Assembly: GCA_003218975.1 (NCBI GenBank)
Contig: QHPD01000101.1
Location: forward strand, 1 to 64,000
Origin: Verrucomicrobiota bacterium
GTDB taxonomy: Bacteria; Verrucomicrobiota; Verrucomicrobiia; Chthoniobacterales; UBA10450
Length of the DNA stretch: 64,000 nucleotides
Direction of reading: 5' to 3'
How positions within the stretch are numbered: the first letter of the stretch is position 1; each line of letters opens with the position of its first letter. Both the position numbers and the translations under genes were made by a program. The notes under the pieces are model-generated. The model did not search any database. It saw nothing but the letters and a program-made list of their open reading frames with translations, and was not told the origin of the DNA. Shown here piece after piece: positions 44,813-52,237 of this stretch.

Positions 44813-45730
44813 ATGCCTAACAAAGCTGAATTAATCGTCAAAGACCGCAAGATACAGGTATCGAATCTGGACAAGGTTCTTTACCCGAAGGTCGGATTCA
44901 CCAAGGGACAGGTGATCGATTACTACATCCGCGTCGCATCCGCTCTTTTGCCGCATCTAAAAGACCGCCCGCTTACCATGAAGCGCTATCCCGATGGAGT
45001 CGAGGGTGAGTTTTTTTACGAAAAGAATTGCCCGAAGCACCGGCCAAAATGGGTGCAGACGGCCCAGGTTTGGAGCGAAAGCAACGATCGCATGATGAAT
45101 TTTTGTCTGGTGCAGGATTTGGCGACTCTCATTTGGGCGGCAAACCTCGCCGATCTCGAGCTCCACACCTCACTTTCGCGTAAAGACAATGACAAACGCC
45201 CGACCATGATGGTGTTCGATCTCGATCCCGGCGCCCCTGCTGACATTGTTCAATGTTGTCAGGTCGGGCTTTGGGTTCGCGATTTGTTAGGCCAAATGAG
45301 ACTGAAATCATTTCCGAAAACAAGCGGATCAAAGGGTCTGCAGGTTTATGTGCCGCTGAATATTTCGGTGACTTACGATGAGGCTAAGGATTTATCTGGC
45401 GTTCTCGCCCAGCATCTGGAGCGCGAACACGCCGATCTGGTGACGTCGAACATGTCCAAGGCAGTGCGCAAAGGTAAGGTATTCGTCGATTGGAGCCAGA
45501 ACGACGAACACAAAACCACCATTTGCGTTTATTCGCTCCGCGCGAGGGAAGAACCCACCGTTTCGACGCCAGTCAGCTGGAACGAGGTTAAAAATTGCCT
45601 AAAAAAGAAAAACGCTGGTCTTCTGAAGTTCCGCTCCGATCAGGTCCTCTCCCGCGTCGAAAAACTCGGCGACCTCTTCGAGGCGGTCGAAAAACTCAAA
45701 CAAAAGCTGCCGAAGAAATGGAAGATATGA
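44813..45730 (+). CDS. Stand-alone LigD-type NHEJ polymerase domain
   Basis: A 305-residue primase/polymerase of the archaeo-eukaryotic primase superfamily, equivalent to the N-terminal domain of LigD in mycobacteria. It adds nucleotides, mainly ribonucleotides, at broken DNA ends. Catalytic Asp D136 and D138 lie in FDLDPG, the third, D226, in VFVDWS; the nucleotide-binding PKTSGSKGLQVYVPL is complete, and the C-terminus matches the family. The partner ligase (phosphoesterase plus ligase) is encoded 13 kb away at 31419. This is therefore a split LigD. Ku is not in the window. A partial duplicate follows at 46025. Confidence 0.92.
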   Translation: MPNKAELIVKDRKIQVSNLDKVLYPKVGFTKGQVIDYYIRVASALLPHLKDRPLTMKRYPDGVEGEFFYEKNCPKHRPKWVQTAQVWSESNDRMMNFCLVQDLATLIWAANLADLELHTSLSRKDNDKRPTMMVFDLDPGAPADIVQCCQVGLWVRDLLGQMRLKSFPKTSGSKGLQVYVPLNISVTYDEAKDLSGVLAQHLEREHADLVTSNMSKAVRKGKVFVDWSQNDEHKTTICVYSLRAREEPTVSTPVSWNEVKNCLKKKNAGLLKFRSDQVLSRVEKLGDLFEAVEKLKQKLPKKWKI

Positions 45731-45758
45731 TGTAATCGTTAGGGCAAGGATTATAGAG

Positions 45759-46013
45759 ATGAACAATTACGTATGGTTTGATGCAATCGGCTGGGCGGGC
45801 GCAGCTGCTCTTCTTGTCGCTTATGCGATGGTTTCATCCAAGAGATTGGAGGGAGACTCGGCTGCTTATCAAGTCCTTAATGTCAGCGGAAGTCTTCTGT
45901 TGGCTGCAAACACGATCTTTTATGGATCCTATCCCTCCACTTTTGTGAACCTCATCTGGGCAGGGATAGCCGTTTTTTCCATCGCGACCAGAAAGCGAGT
46001 TTCCTCTGATTAG
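45759..46013 (+). CDS. CBU_0592-like small membrane protein
   Basis: An 84-residue protein with three predicted membrane helices: FDAIGWAGAAALLVAYAMVSS, SLLLAANTIFYGSYP-like sequence, and FVNLIWAGIAVFSIATR. It matches the CBU_0592-type small membrane family in length and in the WAGAAALLVAYA and NLIWAGIA regions. The function is unknown. It lies between the polymerase gene and its decayed duplicate, 28 nt after the first. Confidence 0.75.
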   Translation: MNNYVWFDAIGWAGAAALLVAYAMVSSKRLEGDSAAYQVLNVSGSLLLAANTIFYGSYPSTFVNLIWAGIAVFSIATRKRVSSD

Positions 46014-46024
46014 CTCGGTGCGAA

Positions 46025-46321
46025 ATCATTGTCACCTCAAATATGTCGAACGCGGCGCGCAAAGGAAAAGTATTTGTCGATTGGAGCGAAAACGACGAAC
46101 ACAAGACAACCATCTGCGTCTATTCACTCCGCGTCAGGGACGAAGCGACCGCCTCAACTCCGGTCACCTGGGACGAAGTCGCGAACTGCCTGAGAAATAA
46201 ACAAGCCGATCTCTCGAAATTCCGCTCGGACCAGGTCCTTGCTCGCCTTGACAAACGCGGCGACCTCTTCGAACCCGTTGAGATACTGAGACAAAAGCTG
46301 CCGAAGAAGCGGGAGATGTAG
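46025..46321 (+). pseudogene. Partial duplicate of the LigD-type polymerase C-terminus
   Basis: From IVTSNMSNAARKGKVFVDWS onwards this fragment repeats the C-terminal third of the polymerase at 44813, without a gap. Of 92 aligned residues about 67 agree by eye. It includes the third catalytic Asp (VFVDWS) but not the DxD pair, so it cannot be active on its own. An ATG at 46043 could still start a 92-residue product. It separates from the parent by one intact membrane gene, so a duplication followed by loss is likely. Confidence 0.85.
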
Positions 46322-46600
46322 TCGAAGATTGCGGCAGCGCTTCTGCTTCCTCAGACCATGGTGACCATTTTGGATGCAAGACGCGTAGCTCGCTTGCCAG
46401 CACTTGGAATCAAACTGATCAGATTGTTAGATGATGGAGATCTTGTCTCTCACTATCGCGCCAAAATAGATTCCGCCAAGGTGGCCATGGAACAACTGGA
46501 GGCGGCGCTTTTTGTGTTTGTCTGTTCGTGCGCGCGCCCTTCGGTCACTTTCCCCAAATAGCAAACTTCACACCGCACAGTTGAAGACACGGTCTTCGCG
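46322..46600. other. Low-information region with a possible broken ORF
   Basis: A 67-residue frame (46358-46561) opens with MVTILDARRVARLPALGIKLIRLLDD and ends at TAG. The same frame resumes after the stop and joins the 46601 ORF. No family was recognised and no ribosome site is clear. It may be the first part of a gene split by an in-frame stop. Confidence 0.4.
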
Positions 46601-47035
46601 ATGATTGAAGCTATCGACGAGGGAAACCGTCTGGTTACCATTGGCAGCTCGGGTTTGTCGGATTTCGAACAATCCCAAATGATAATTGCTCTCGACACGC
46701 TTTTTGGCTTGCAGATTCCTCTGATTGATGGGGACCCGCAGCGGGCGATCGAGCGCTACACGTTGAAATTTGGAGAATTAATCACTGCGCGGGTGCATAT
46801 TGGAACCGCTGCCTTGGCTAAAGCACTAAAGGCCGTCAGTGGGAAAGTAACGTCGGTCAGCGACCAGTGGCACTTGGCATTGACTGAAATTTCAATGGAT
46901 ATCAATCGAGGATTACAAGGATGTCGGTTAACGATGCTCGCTGCCGATCCTGGTCTTTTGAGTCAATGCACGATAATGCATTTTTTGGAACATCCCTGGT
47001 TTTACTCGATTACGTCCCTCGTATTCACGAACTGA
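46601..47035 (+). CDS. Hypothetical protein, possibly the second half of a broken gene
   Basis: A 144-residue ORF of unknown family. It begins MIEAIDEGNRLVTIGSSGLSDFEQSQMIIALDTLFGLQIPLIDGDPQRA and ends HFLEHPWFYSITSLVFTN. No signal peptide, membrane helix or known motif is visible. It is in the same frame as the 67-residue ORF upstream (46358-46561), with only a TAG between, so the two may be one decayed gene. It lies 10 nt before the first cupin gene. Confidence 0.4.
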   Translation: MIEAIDEGNRLVTIGSSGLSDFEQSQMIIALDTLFGLQIPLIDGDPQRAIERYTLKFGELITARVHIGTAALAKALKAVSGKVTSVSDQWHLALTEISMDINRGLQGCRLTMLAADPGLLSQCTIMHFLEHPWFYSITSLVFTN

Positions 47036-47045
47036 TCTAGCGTGT

Positions 47046-47546
47046 ATGCGCAAAGTGAATCTCAAAGATATCCCGGAGCAGGAGCGAAAGTCGCCGAAAG
47101 GGAAGTTTGGGCGGGCGTCGAAAAATATTTCGATCGCGCTTGGGCGCGAACCAGAGTCCCTTGATTTGTCGAAGCGGCATCCATTTGATCTCGCGCTGGT
47201 GCGAATTCCGAAGGGCAAATCGCTTTGTCCGTATCATGCGCATGCGGCTGAATCGGAGCTTTATCTCGTCGTCTCGGGTCGCGGCAGCGTTCGCGACAAA
47301 GACGGGACGATTGAAGTTGGCCCAGGTGACGCGTTTTTCTTTCAGCCCGGCGAAGCGCATCAGCTTACCAACGCTGGCGACGAAGATTTTGTTTATTACG
47401 TGATCGCCGATAATCCAAGGAGCGGCGGTGCAGCTGGTGATTCCTGTTATTATCCCGACAGCGGGAAGTGGGCGGTTGCCAAGGAGGGATCGGAAGAAGT
47501 GATTGTGAAAGGTCAGGAGACCGATTATTTCGATGGCGAAGAATGA
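47046..47546 (+). CDS. Cupin-domain protein, first of a tandem pair
   Basis: A 166-residue single-cupin protein. Metal-binding motif 1 reads CPYHAHAAESELYLVVSGRGSVRDKDG, with two His and a Glu, and motif 2 PGDAFFFQPGEAHQLTNAG has the third His. The surrounding barrel residues are normal. The substrate is unknown; single cupins of this kind may be isomerases, dioxygenases or sensors. The second copy at 47642 is similar throughout (both end QETDYFDGEE), so it arose by tandem duplication. It is preceded by an unrelated hypothetical ORF. Confidence 0.85.
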   Translation: MRKVNLKDIPEQERKSPKGKFGRASKNISIALGREPESLDLSKRHPFDLALVRIPKGKSLCPYHAHAAESELYLVVSGRGSVRDKDGTIEVGPGDAFFFQPGEAHQLTNAGDEDFVYYVIADNPRSGGAAGDSCYYPDSGKWAVAKEGSEEVIVKGQETDYFDGEE

Positions 47547-47550
47547 GTTT

Positions 47551-47599
47551 GGGGAGCGCACGCGCCTCGCGTGCAGTGTTCGGCGCCCTCGCCGAACAC
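47551..47599. repeat. Double-hairpin repeat, first copy
   Basis: GGGGAGC is followed by GCACGCG-CCT-CGCGTGC (47558-47574) and GTGTTCGGCG-CCCT-CGCCGAACAC (47576-47599). Both stems are perfect. The same architecture recurs at 58451-58501 with different bases but preserved pairing. This copy lies between the two tandem cupin genes. Confidence 0.85.
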
Positions 47600-47641
47600 A
47601 CCGGAGCGCAATGGCTCCAACGTTTCGTTACCGCAAAGCAA

Positions 47642-48130
47642 ATGCGCAAAGTAAATATCAACGAGGTTAAAGAACAGGCATGGCAATCACCGGGCGGTAA
47701 GTACGCCGTGTCCTTCAAAGGAATTTCGGAAGCGCTAGGGCGCGATTCAAGTTCACTTGATTTGTCCGAGCGTCATCCATTCGACTTGGAATGGAATCGC
47801 GTGCCACCCGGGAAACAAAATTTTCCTTACCACGCGCATTCGGCGCAATGGGAGCTTTACCTGGTCATCTCCGGGCAAGGCCGCGTTCGTCACAAAGACG
47901 GCACGACTGATGTCGTGGCTGGCGACGCGTTCATTTTCGGACCGGACGAACCGCATCAACTGATCAACTCCGGCCAGGAAGACCTCACCTATTACGTGGT
48001 TGCGGACAACCCCATCGGCGAATCGGCCTACTATCCCGACAGCGCGAAATGGAAGGTAAATAGATCATCAGCGGCGGATCGCGTTGTCGTGAAGGGCCAG
48101 GAAACCGATTACTTCGACGGCGAAGAATAA
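47642..48130 (+). CDS. Cupin-domain protein, second of a tandem pair
   Basis: A 162-residue cupin closely related to the previous one. Motif 1 is FPYHAHSAQWELYLVISGQGRVRHKDG, in which the first copy's AES is replaced by AQW; motif 2 is AGDAFIFGPDEPHQLINSG. The metal ligands (two His, one Glu, one His) are kept. ATG at 47642 was taken because the alignment with the first copy starts there. The pair is separated by a palindromic repeat and a short spacer. Roles are unknown but specialised versions of one function are likely. Confidence 0.85.
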   Translation: MRKVNINEVKEQAWQSPGGKYAVSFKGISEALGRDSSSLDLSERHPFDLEWNRVPPGKQNFPYHAHSAQWELYLVISGQGRVRHKDGTTDVVAGDAFIFGPDEPHQLINSGQEDLTYYVVADNPIGESAYYPDSAKWKVNRSSAADRVVVKGQETDYFDGEE

Positions 48131-48141
48131 AATTTCGAATC

Positions 48142-48528
48142 ATGAAATCCGATAAGTCGCCGCAAGATTTCCCGTACAAGACTTACCTCAACATTCTACA
48201 CGGACCGCTTGAACTGATCGATGTGCAGAAACTCGCCAATGCCTGCACGGACAAATGGTACAACCAAACGCTTTGCCAGGTGAACGATTCTGTCGTGAGG
48301 CTGGCCGTGGTTCAGGGCGAGTATCATTGGCACGAACACAAAGAAATTGATGAATTCTTTTTCGTTCTGGACGGACGTTTCCTAATCGATCTCGAAGATC
48401 GCACAGTTAATCTTTTGCCACGCCAAGGCTTCGTCGTGTCCAAAGGCGTGCGCCATCGCACACGCGCGCCTGAACGAACCGTGATTTTGATGGTCGAGCG
48501 CGCGGACATTGTTCCGACCGGCGACTAA
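48142..48528 (+). CDS. Cupin-domain protein, third
   Basis: A 128-residue cupin unrelated in detail to the tandem pair. Motif 1 is QGEYHWHEHKEIDEFFFVLDGRFLIDLED with two His and the Glu, and motif 2 LLPRQGFVVSKGVRHRTRAPERT supplies the third His. The N-terminus contains YNQTLCQVNDSVVRLAVV. It is 11 nt after the second cupin gene and runs into a SLOG-type protein gene, so four small genes form one run. The substrate is unknown. Confidence 0.82.
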   Translation: MKSDKSPQDFPYKTYLNILHGPLELIDVQKLANACTDKWYNQTLCQVNDSVVRLAVVQGEYHWHEHKEIDEFFFVLDGRFLIDLEDRTVNLLPRQGFVVSKGVRHRTRAPERTVILMVERADIVPTGD

Positions 48529-48544
48529 ATGCGTCGCAAGGCAG

Positions 48545-49003
48545 GTGAAAATAATTTCGGGTGGGCAAACAGGCGTTGATCGCGCAGCGCTCGATCTTGC
48601 GCTTAAGCACGGAGTCGACTGTGGGGGGTGGTGTCCGGCTGGGCGTCTCGACGAATTCGGAAGGATACCAGATCAATATCCAGTCCAGGAGTTAGATGCC
48701 GGCGGTTTCAGTGAGCGGACATTGCAGAACGTAAAAGATTCGGATGGAACCGTCATCATTTATACAGGCAAACTTGGCGGCGGGACTGAGCAGACGGTTC
48801 GCTTCTGCCAAAAGCTACGACGGCCGTATCAACTCATCGATGCGGCGAAAATTTCCGCGGAGGACGCTGCGAAGTTAATTGCCGATTTCGTCCCTGATCA
48901 CGAGATCGACCTCCTCAACGTGGCCGGCCCGCGCCAAAGCGAGTGGCCCGAAGGATACGATTACGCGTCTCGCGCGCTGGAGGCTTTTCTTAACGCTTTG
49001 TAG
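48545..49003 (+). CDS. SLOG-like protein, putative molybdenum cofactor carrier
   Basis: A 152-residue Rossmann-fold protein matching the MoCo_carrier family: VKIISGGQTGVDRAALDLALKHG at the N-terminus, GGGTEQTVRF, and the C-terminal NVAGPRQSEWPEGYDYASRALEAFL. Members are proposed to bind molybdenum cofactor or to sense nucleotides, but evidence is limited. GTG at 48545 was chosen; TTG at 48509 would overlap the cupin gene. A hairpin follows the stop. Confidence 0.7.
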   Translation: MKIISGGQTGVDRAALDLALKHGVDCGGWCPAGRLDEFGRIPDQYPVQELDAGGFSERTLQNVKDSDGTVIIYTGKLGGGTEQTVRFCQKLRRPYQLIDAAKISAEDAAKLIADFVPDHEIDLLNVAGPRQSEWPEGYDYASRALEAFLNAL

Positions 49004-49005
49004 CC

Positions 49006-49022
49006 ACCGCCCTGTGGGCGGT
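49006..49022. repeat. Hairpin between convergent genes
   Basis: ACCGCCC (49006-49012) and GGGCGGT (49016-49022) pair perfectly around a TGT loop, 2 nt after the stop of the preceding gene. It is followed by a short stretch (GGACGGCTCACAG) related to the stem of the ligD element. It may end the two convergent transcripts, though there is no T-run. Confidence 0.55.
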
Positions 49023-49058
49023 TAGGAAGAGGACGGCTCACAGAACCGTGGCTGCAGA

Positions 49059-50384
49059 TCACTCGTAGCGCAGCGCTTTCACCGGATCGAGGCGCGCCGC
49101 GAAATAGGCGGGGATCAATGCTGCAAAGGAACAGATGAAGAACGCGCTGATGCAAATGATGGCGACGTCTCGCGGGATGACTTCCGCAGGGATGGACGAA
49201 AACTGATAGACTTCGCGCGGGAAGATCTCGATGTGCAATGTCGATGCGAGCCAATGACTGAATTCGTTCCGGTAACGGATCAATGTCATCCCGAGTCCGA
49301 GTCCTGTTACTGTTCCAAAGAGGCCGACGATTGTTCCCTGGCCAAGAAAAACCCAGATGATTTGCGCGATATTCGCTCCGAGCGCTTTCATGATTCCGAT
49401 CTCGCGCCGTTTTTGCACTGTCACCGTGATGAGTGTGCTCATGATTCCGAAAGCCGCGACGACCACGATGAAGAATAACAGGAAAAACATCACCGTGCGC
49501 TCCAGACGGACGGCTTCAAAGTACTGGTGGTTCATGTCGATCCAAGTCTGCGCGTACTCCGGGGGTTCGAGAAATTGTTGGATGGCCTGTTTTACGCGCT
49601 CGGCGCCGTAAGGGTTGTCGGTTTTGATGGTGATCCCGTGCAACGCGTCACCCAAGCCGTACAACTCTTGCCCGATATAAACCGGAACGAGAAGAAACTC
49701 GGAATCATGCAGGTAATGGCCAGTTTCAAAGATGCCAGTAACAGTCAACTCTTTCGGCAGGATCACATCGCGCAATTGATCGATCGCCTTTTTTTCCTCC
49801 TCGCCTTTGGCGTTTTCCAGTTTCTTAATGCCATCGAGAATCTGGCCAAGATTGCCTGGCGAATAGACCGTGACCTTGTCACCGACACTCACTTGTAGTT
49901 TTCGCGCGAGTTCAATCCCGAGCACCGTCGATTCGCCTTCCAGATCGAGCTTGCCGTATTTAATGAATTTTCGCAGCGGGATCACTTTCTCTTCCTCCGC
50001 GGGATCGATACCGCGAATCAGCGGCGCGAGCCGGCGGTTTTGAAACTCCACGATCACCGGTCCCTGGACATACGGTGCAGTTGCAACCACGCCCGGCGTC
50101 TTGTCGATCTTTGCTTTGAGCGTTCGCCAATCATGCAAGACATCTTCCGTGCTCACCAGAAGGTGCGCGTCGAAATCGATCACTTTCTGGCGCAGCTCGC
50201 GATCGAATCCGGTCATCACTGAGATCACGAGGATCAGCACCGTGACGCCAAGCATCACGCCGAGGACCGAAATCAAGGTGATGATCGACAGAAATGTCCG
50301 CTTCGGCTTCAAATACCGCAGCGCCAGAAAAAGACTAAACGGCAGTTTCAATTCGCCGTTAGCGTGGCGGAAAACCCGCTCCAA
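49059..50384 (-). CDS. LolC/E-type ABC permease
   Basis: A 441-residue inner-membrane permease of the FtsX/MacB superfamily, equivalent to LolC/LolE, which extract lipoproteins for delivery to the outer membrane. The N-terminal helix (LISVLGVMLGVTVLILVISVMTGF) is followed by a periplasmic domain of about 220 residues and three C-terminal helices. The conserved RREIGIMKALGANIAQI links the fold to LolC/E. The start is uncertain (TTG at 50384 or a later TTG). No lolD ATPase gene lies next to it, so the ATPase must be encoded elsewhere. Confidence 0.88.
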   Translation of the reverse strand: MERVFRHANGELKLPFSLFLALRYLKPKRTFLSIITLISVLGVMLGVTVLILVISVMTGFDRELRQKVIDFDAHLLVSTEDVLHDWRTLKAKIDKTPGVVATAPYVQGPVIVEFQNRRLAPLIRGIDPAEEEKVIPLRKFIKYGKLDLEGESTVLGIELARKLQVSVGDKVTVYSPGNLGQILDGIKKLENAKGEEEKKAIDQLRDVILPKELTVTGIFETGHYLHDSEFLLVPVYIGQELYGLGDALHGITIKTDNPYGAERVKQAIQQFLEPPEYAQTWIDMNHQYFEAVRLERTVMFFLLFFIVVVAAFGIMSTLITVTVQKRREIGIMKALGANIAQIIWVFLGQGTIVGLFGTVTGLGLGMTLIRYRNEFSHWLASTLHIEIFPREVYQFSSIPAEVIPRDVAIICISAFFICSFAALIPAYFAARLDPVKALRYE

Positions 50385-50413
50385 TTCAACCGTGCGAGCA
50401 TGCCCGCGCTACC

Positions 50414-50773
50414 TTATTTCAGTGCGTGCGCTTTTAGTTCTTCCAGCGTGACGAATTCGAGCGCAGAGGTGTGTGTTGCTTCGAGATCGACAGGCGCAGC
50501 GCGGTTGTGATCAAGCGCGCTTTTCCAGCGTGTCACGCATACACACCATTTGTTGCCCGGCTTCAGCCCGGGGAAGCTCCATTCCGGACGCGGGGTGACC
50601 AGATCGTTTCCGTCGAGCACGGAAAAATCTAGAAATTCCTGCGTGACTTTCACGCAGACAGTGTGCTGGCCGATGTCTTCCGGACCGATTCGACAAAATC
50701 CGTCGCGATAAAATCCGGTCATCGGATTGCGACAGCAACATTTCAATTCGGTTCCGAGGACGTTAGTTGGCAC
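50414..50773 (-). CDS. DUF2237 family protein
   Basis: A 119-residue protein whose whole length follows the DUF2237 pattern: NVLGTELKCCCRNPMTGFYRDGFCRIGPEDIGQHTVCVKVT, then GNDLVTPRPEWSFPGLKPGNKWCVC, then PVDLEATHTSALEFVTLEELKAHA. The conserved Cys-rich part suggests metal binding. The function is not known. It starts with GTG at 50773 and lies just 29 nt upstream of the LolC-type permease gene on the same strand. Confidence 0.9.
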   Translation of the reverse strand: MPTNVLGTELKCCCRNPMTGFYRDGFCRIGPEDIGQHTVCVKVTQEFLDFSVLDGNDLVTPRPEWSFPGLKPGNKWCVCVTRWKSALDHNRAAPVDLEATHTSALEFVTLEELKAHALK

Positions 50774-50857
50774 GACACGATTTTAACATTGGAGGTGAGT
50801 TTGTTAAATGTTGGATTGTGAAAACCGGTGTGGAAGCGGAGCACGCATTCTTCAGGC

Positions 50858-51385
50858 ATGAAAAACACAGCCATTACCTACTGGCTTATTCCGTCTGAGC
50901 CAACGCGCAGCTTTTTCGAAAATAAAATTGCCGATCTTGCCCGGCGATACGACGCGCCTGTTTTCGAGCCGCACATGACGATCCATCTTGGATTGGATCG
51001 GTCGGATGTCGCCGAAGAAGTGATTACGAAAGCTGCTATCTGTTGCGGACCGATCCAAGCGAGAGCGCTCGCGATCCATCACTCCAGCGAGTTTACGAAA
51101 ACACTTTTCGTGCAATTTGCATTGAATCAAAAGCTGAGTTGTCTCAATGAGATCATTCGCAATGGTGCGAGAGATTCATCCGATTACCAGCTTAAGCCGC
51201 ACTTGAGCCTGCTCTACAAGACGATGTCGATCTTGGCGCGGCGTCAGCTCGCGCACTCAATCAAGCTGCCGTTTTCGCGCGTTGTTTTCGATTCAATCAA
51301 AGCGGTTCGTTGTGTTTCGCCAACCCGAAGTCGCGCTGATGTAGAAGGGTGGCGTGTGGTGGCGGCAAAACCGCTGGGCAGATAG
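50858..51385 (+). CDS. 2H phosphoesterase (2'-5' RNA ligase-like)
   Basis: A 175-residue 2H-superfamily protein. Both HxT/S-type motifs are present: FEPHMTIHLGL near the N-terminus and LKPHLSLLYKT in the second half, giving the two catalytic His. Members act on 2',3'-cyclic or 2'-5' phosphate bonds in RNA or nucleotides (cyclic phosphodiesterases, RNA end-processing enzymes). ATG at 50858 was chosen over an upstream GTG-type frame. It lies between the DUF2237 gene and the convergent metallophosphoesterase; the RNA-repair link is only inferred. Confidence 0.85.
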   Translation: MKNTAITYWLIPSEPTRSFFENKIADLARRYDAPVFEPHMTIHLGLDRSDVAEEVITKAAICCGPIQARALAIHHSSEFTKTLFVQFALNQKLSCLNEIIRNGARDSSDYQLKPHLSLLYKTMSILARRQLAHSIKLPFSRVVFDSIKAVRCVSPTRSRADVEGWRVVAAKPLGR

Positions 51386-51415
51386 CTGACCTCTTCCGTT
51401 GCTCATTGAGCGCCG

Positions 51416-52135
51416 CTACAGGTCCACGATGCGGTAAGGTTTTCCGGTTTTCTGTAGCGCTGGCGCCGAGACGTTATAGACGGGAATGCCGGTCGAAGTT
51501 TTGCCGTCAAGTATGCCGTTGTGAGCGTGACCGTGAAACACGGCGGTAACACGAAATCGGTTGATTGGCTCTTCCAATCGGCTGGAACCGAGAAAAGCAA
51601 AAATTTCTGGATCTTCTCCGTGTAGTGTCGCGCGGATAGGAGAGTAATGCAGCACCACGATCCGCCGGTCCGTTTGCAGCTTGGTAAGTGCCTGTTCCAA
51701 TCGAACGGCATGAGTAATGGATTCCTGCACAAATTGCTTAATCAACGGTTCGCCCCACGCGTTTAACATTCGTCGGCCAAAGCCGCCCCCGAAACCTGAG
51801 ATACCCGCAAACCCCACTCCCGCGATCTCGATTGCTTCGCCGTTGAGCACGTTTACGCCTGCTTCCTCGAGAACCTTGCAAAGAAGCTCTGATTGCCCGG
51901 ATTCGAAGTCGTGGTTGCCCAGAACCGCGACCATTGGGATTCTTACGGTAGCCCGAATATCGGCGACGAGTTGCTCTGCTTCTTCCGGAAGTCCGTATTC
52001 GGTGAGATCGCCGCAAAGCAGCAGCATGTCCGCGCTGCGCGAAATCTCGGCAAACGCTTCGTGCAACATCCCGCGCGAGTGTTTGCCGTAATGAAGGTCC
52101 GCTGTTGCGGCGATCCGTAACGCTCGCTTATCCAT
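51416..52135 (-). CDS. Calcineurin-like metallophosphoesterase
   Basis: A 239-residue phosphoesterase with the five-motif active site of the family: ATADLH, LLCGDLTEYG, VLGNHDFES, VVLHYSP and VFHGHAHNG. These supply the Asp, Asn and His that bind two metal ions. No signal peptide. Related enzymes hydrolyse nucleotides, RNA/DNA ends or phosphodiesters. Its start is 102 nt from the divergent nucleotidyltransferase gene, and the 2H phosphoesterase gene ends 30 nt from its stop, so three phosphoryl-transfer enzymes lie together. Confidence 0.9.
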   Translation of the reverse strand: MDKRALRIAATADLHYGKHSRGMLHEAFAEISRSADMLLLCGDLTEYGLPEEAEQLVADIRATVRIPMVAVLGNHDFESGQSELLCKVLEEAGVNVLNGEAIEIAGVGFAGISGFGGGFGRRMLNAWGEPLIKQFVQESITHAVRLEQALTKLQTDRRIVVLHYSPIRATLHGEDPEIFAFLGSSRLEEPINRFRVTAVFHGHAHNGILDGKTSTGIPVYNVSAPALQKTGKPYRIVDL

Positions 52136-52237
52136 TTTCTTAGAGAAACGAAATCGCTGATCGCAATGGACGCTTTTTGCGAATGTACAGCGGTTCCACG
52201 GCTGTAGGATGCAGCCGTTATCGGTCTCGAGCGCGTT

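Noticed and set aside
47551..47599. The double-hairpin repeat as a plain terminator
   Set aside because: No T-run follows and the same plan recurs elsewhere, so it was listed as a repeat.
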